Of a stretch of DNA of 5,335 nucleotides, positions 4,143-5,335 are shown piece by piece. The notes under the pieces are model-generated. The model saw only the letters and a program-made list of their open reading frames with translations, had not been told where the DNA came from and ran no database searches. The translations under genes were made by a program, and so were the position numbers. Source of the DNA: Candidatus Kapaibacterium sp. (GTDB lineage: Bacteria > Bacteroidota > Ignavibacteria > Kapaibacteriales > UBA2268); the NCBI GenBank assembly GCA_028691175.1, contig JAQUZU010000121.1, positions 1 through 5,335 on the forward strand, in the 5' to 3' direction. The stretch's first letter is position 1; each line of letters opens with the position of its first letter.

Positions 4143-5335
4143 ATCTGTTAATAATGAATTTTCGTTCTAAAGTAGAATTTCCGGCAGACATAATTCGCAA
4201 GTAGTAACTTCCCGCAGAAAGTGCACTTGTATTAATTTCAAATTCTGTTCTACCGGATTCAAAATTTCTATTTTCAAATACCTGTTTTGCCACATTGCCG
4301 TTTATGTCATATACTTGGCACGAATAAATTCCCGATTTAGGGCAGTCAAAAGCAACTTTCAGCTCGCTTGAAGCAGGATTTGGAAAAGCTATAGCACCGC
4401 TTTTCGCACCGAAGAAATCCTCCGCACTGCTGCGCTGCAATAATATTTCATAATCTTTCGCAATATCCGCAGAAGCTGCGAGTTCATCTAAATCCCTGCC
4501 GACAAAAATCGCAATCGCAATTTTTTTACTTTCGCCGGAAGCAAGTGCAAACGGTCCTGCACCAATCACCTGCGAAATGTCCGTTGCAGTATTTACAGAA
4601 TTTACTATTCCGCTTGAGAGAGTCAATTTTTTCTCGTCATCGAAAAATCCGTCATATACACCTATACCTTCTTCTTCCGCATTATCAATTCCGTAATATG
4701 CTACAGAATAAGGACTTATCGTTTTCATTCCGACATACGGAGCAGAATCATCTACAGGGCTATAGCAATACGAGAAATCTTTTTCGGAAAAATAGTTGCA
4801 TAAGTTTTCACGCACAGCCGATCCGATGTCCCAGTCAAAGAAAATTCCCGCATACATATTTTCGACATCAACATCCGATTTATTCTGCACATAAAATTCT
4901 ATTACAATTATGTTTCGCAAATCGGCATCCGACGACGCATAAATATTTTGTTCTACAGAGAATGAGTAGTCCAAACTATCATCGAACTGCGATTTCGCAT
5001 TTTTCCACGTGGTTTCATTCGAGAGTTCCTTTACCCCATTTCGAATTTTGAAGGCACGCCCCTTAAGCGAACTTTCAAGACGAGCGACGTCGTATAATCT
5101 TTCGCCGTCTGCATTATACAGCATTGTCGCCCCCTCGAAAAGCATTGTTTTATCGCAGTTTTTATAACGGAAACCAATTCCCTGCGTGTTGGACGGGTAG
5201 TCGTTAAATGCAAGATTTCCGCAACTATTTACGGTAAGTGCAATATCGTTATTCGAGAAATCAATATACGATTTTCTCAAAGTAATTGAAGTAGATTCAA
5301 TTCGCAAAATTTGGTCATCATTCAGTAATCGCACC
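4141..5335 (-). CDS. C-terminal part of a T9SS-secreted protein with type A sorting domain (5' end beyond window)
   Basis: The reading frame is open to the window edge, so only the last ~397 residues are seen; the GTG at 5334-5332 is most likely an internal valine codon rather than the start. The final ~83 residues form a T9SS type A sorting domain: FPNPASSELKV (317-327), a central strand pair ending YDINGNVAKQV (342-352), SALSAGSYYLRI (370-381) and the basic end RKFIINR. This tail sends proteins through the type IX system across the outer membrane, after which it is usually cleaved and the cargo is released or attached to the surface. The part before it (about 15-300) looks like beta-sandwich material, with IGFRYKNCDKTMLFEGATM, a YAGIFFDWDIG stretch and ISQVIGAGPFALASGESKKIAIAIFVG. 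Similar regions follow the catalytic domain of S8 (subtilisin-like) peptidases in this phylum, but no catalytic motif is in view, so protease is only a guess. Cysteines at 38, 60, 179, 190, 331 and 339 may form disulfides. manC follows 8 bases downstream. Confidence 0.88.
   Translation of the reverse strand, partial: VRLLNDDQILRIESTSITLRKSYIDFSNNDIALTVNSCGNLAFNDYPSNTQGIGFRYKNCDKTMLFEGATMLYNADGERLYDVARLESSLKGRAFKIRNGVKELSNETTWKNAKSQFDDSLDYSFSVEQNIYASSDADLRNIIVIEFYVQNKSDVDVENMYAGIFFDWDIGSAVRENLCNYFSEKDFSYCYSPVDDSAPYVGMKTISPYSVAYYGIDNAEEEGIGVYDGFFDDEKKLTLSSGIVNSVNTATDISQVIGAGPFALASGESKKIAIAIFVGRDLDELAASADIAKDYEILLQRSSAEDFFGAKSGAIAFPNPASSELKVAFDCPKSGIYSCQVYDINGNVAKQVFENRNFESGRTEFEINTSALSAGSYYLRIMSAGNSTLERKFIINR

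Noticed and set aside
4545..5051. Open frame of 168 codons on the + strand
   Set aside because: It is antisense to the T9SS protein, whose sorting domain is unmistakable; the translation is rich in H, R, Q and S as expected for a shadow frame.
5332..5334. GTG as the true start of the T9SS protein
   Set aside because: It lies at the window edge with no room to see a ribosome site, the protein has no signal peptide there, and T9SS cargo requires one; the gene almost certainly continues upstream.

Overview
The window reads as chromosomal DNA from a member of the Bacteroidota/Chlorobi (FCB) group. The strongest sign is a protein ending in a type IX secretion (T9SS) type A C-terminal sorting domain. 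A DUF5683-type membrane protein and an AT-rich composition agree with this. The chemotaxis protein CheW and clear AAGGA-type Shine-Dalgarno sites before several genes lean towards an Ignavibacteria- or Kapabacteria-like lineage rather than a classical Bacteroides. That placement is inference. There is no rRNA, tRNA, CRISPR array, insertion sequence or phage gene.

Layout: (1) Bases 1-120 are an AT-rich leader with a possible promoter and a small perfect inverted repeat. (2) Bases 121-1008 on the + strand hold two closely spaced genes: a single-domain STAS protein (anti-sigma-factor-antagonist type) and a DUF5683-like membrane protein with a signal peptide. (3) Bases 995-2174 on the - strand hold a second pair: cheW, then a membrane protein that looks like the sensor half of a methyl-accepting chemotaxis protein but stops just after its second membrane helix. 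The two pairs converge and their coding ends overlap by 14 bases. (4) Bases 2175-2400 are non-coding, with a strong intrinsic terminator at 2350-2375 closing the next operon. (5) Bases 2401-5335 on the - strand are one apparent operon, read from right to left: the C-terminal part of a large T9SS-secreted protein (cut by the window edge), a mannose-1-phosphate guanylyltransferase 8 bases later, and a small exported protein of unknown function 37 bases after that, followed by the terminator.

How the genes may work together: cheW and the 4-helix-bundle membrane protein probably belong to a chemosensory array whose other members lie elsewhere. The STAS protein suggests a partner-switching or scaffold role, but its usual phosphorylated serine is a methionine. 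The guanylyltransferase makes GDP-mannose for surface glycans. Its tight linkage to a T9SS cargo protein suggests coordinated production of envelope sugars and secreted surface proteins, though the link could be only positional. Nothing here is clearly a new defence or mobile system. The most unusual items are the signalling-domain-less receptor next to cheW and the STAS protein lacking the canonical phosphoacceptor.
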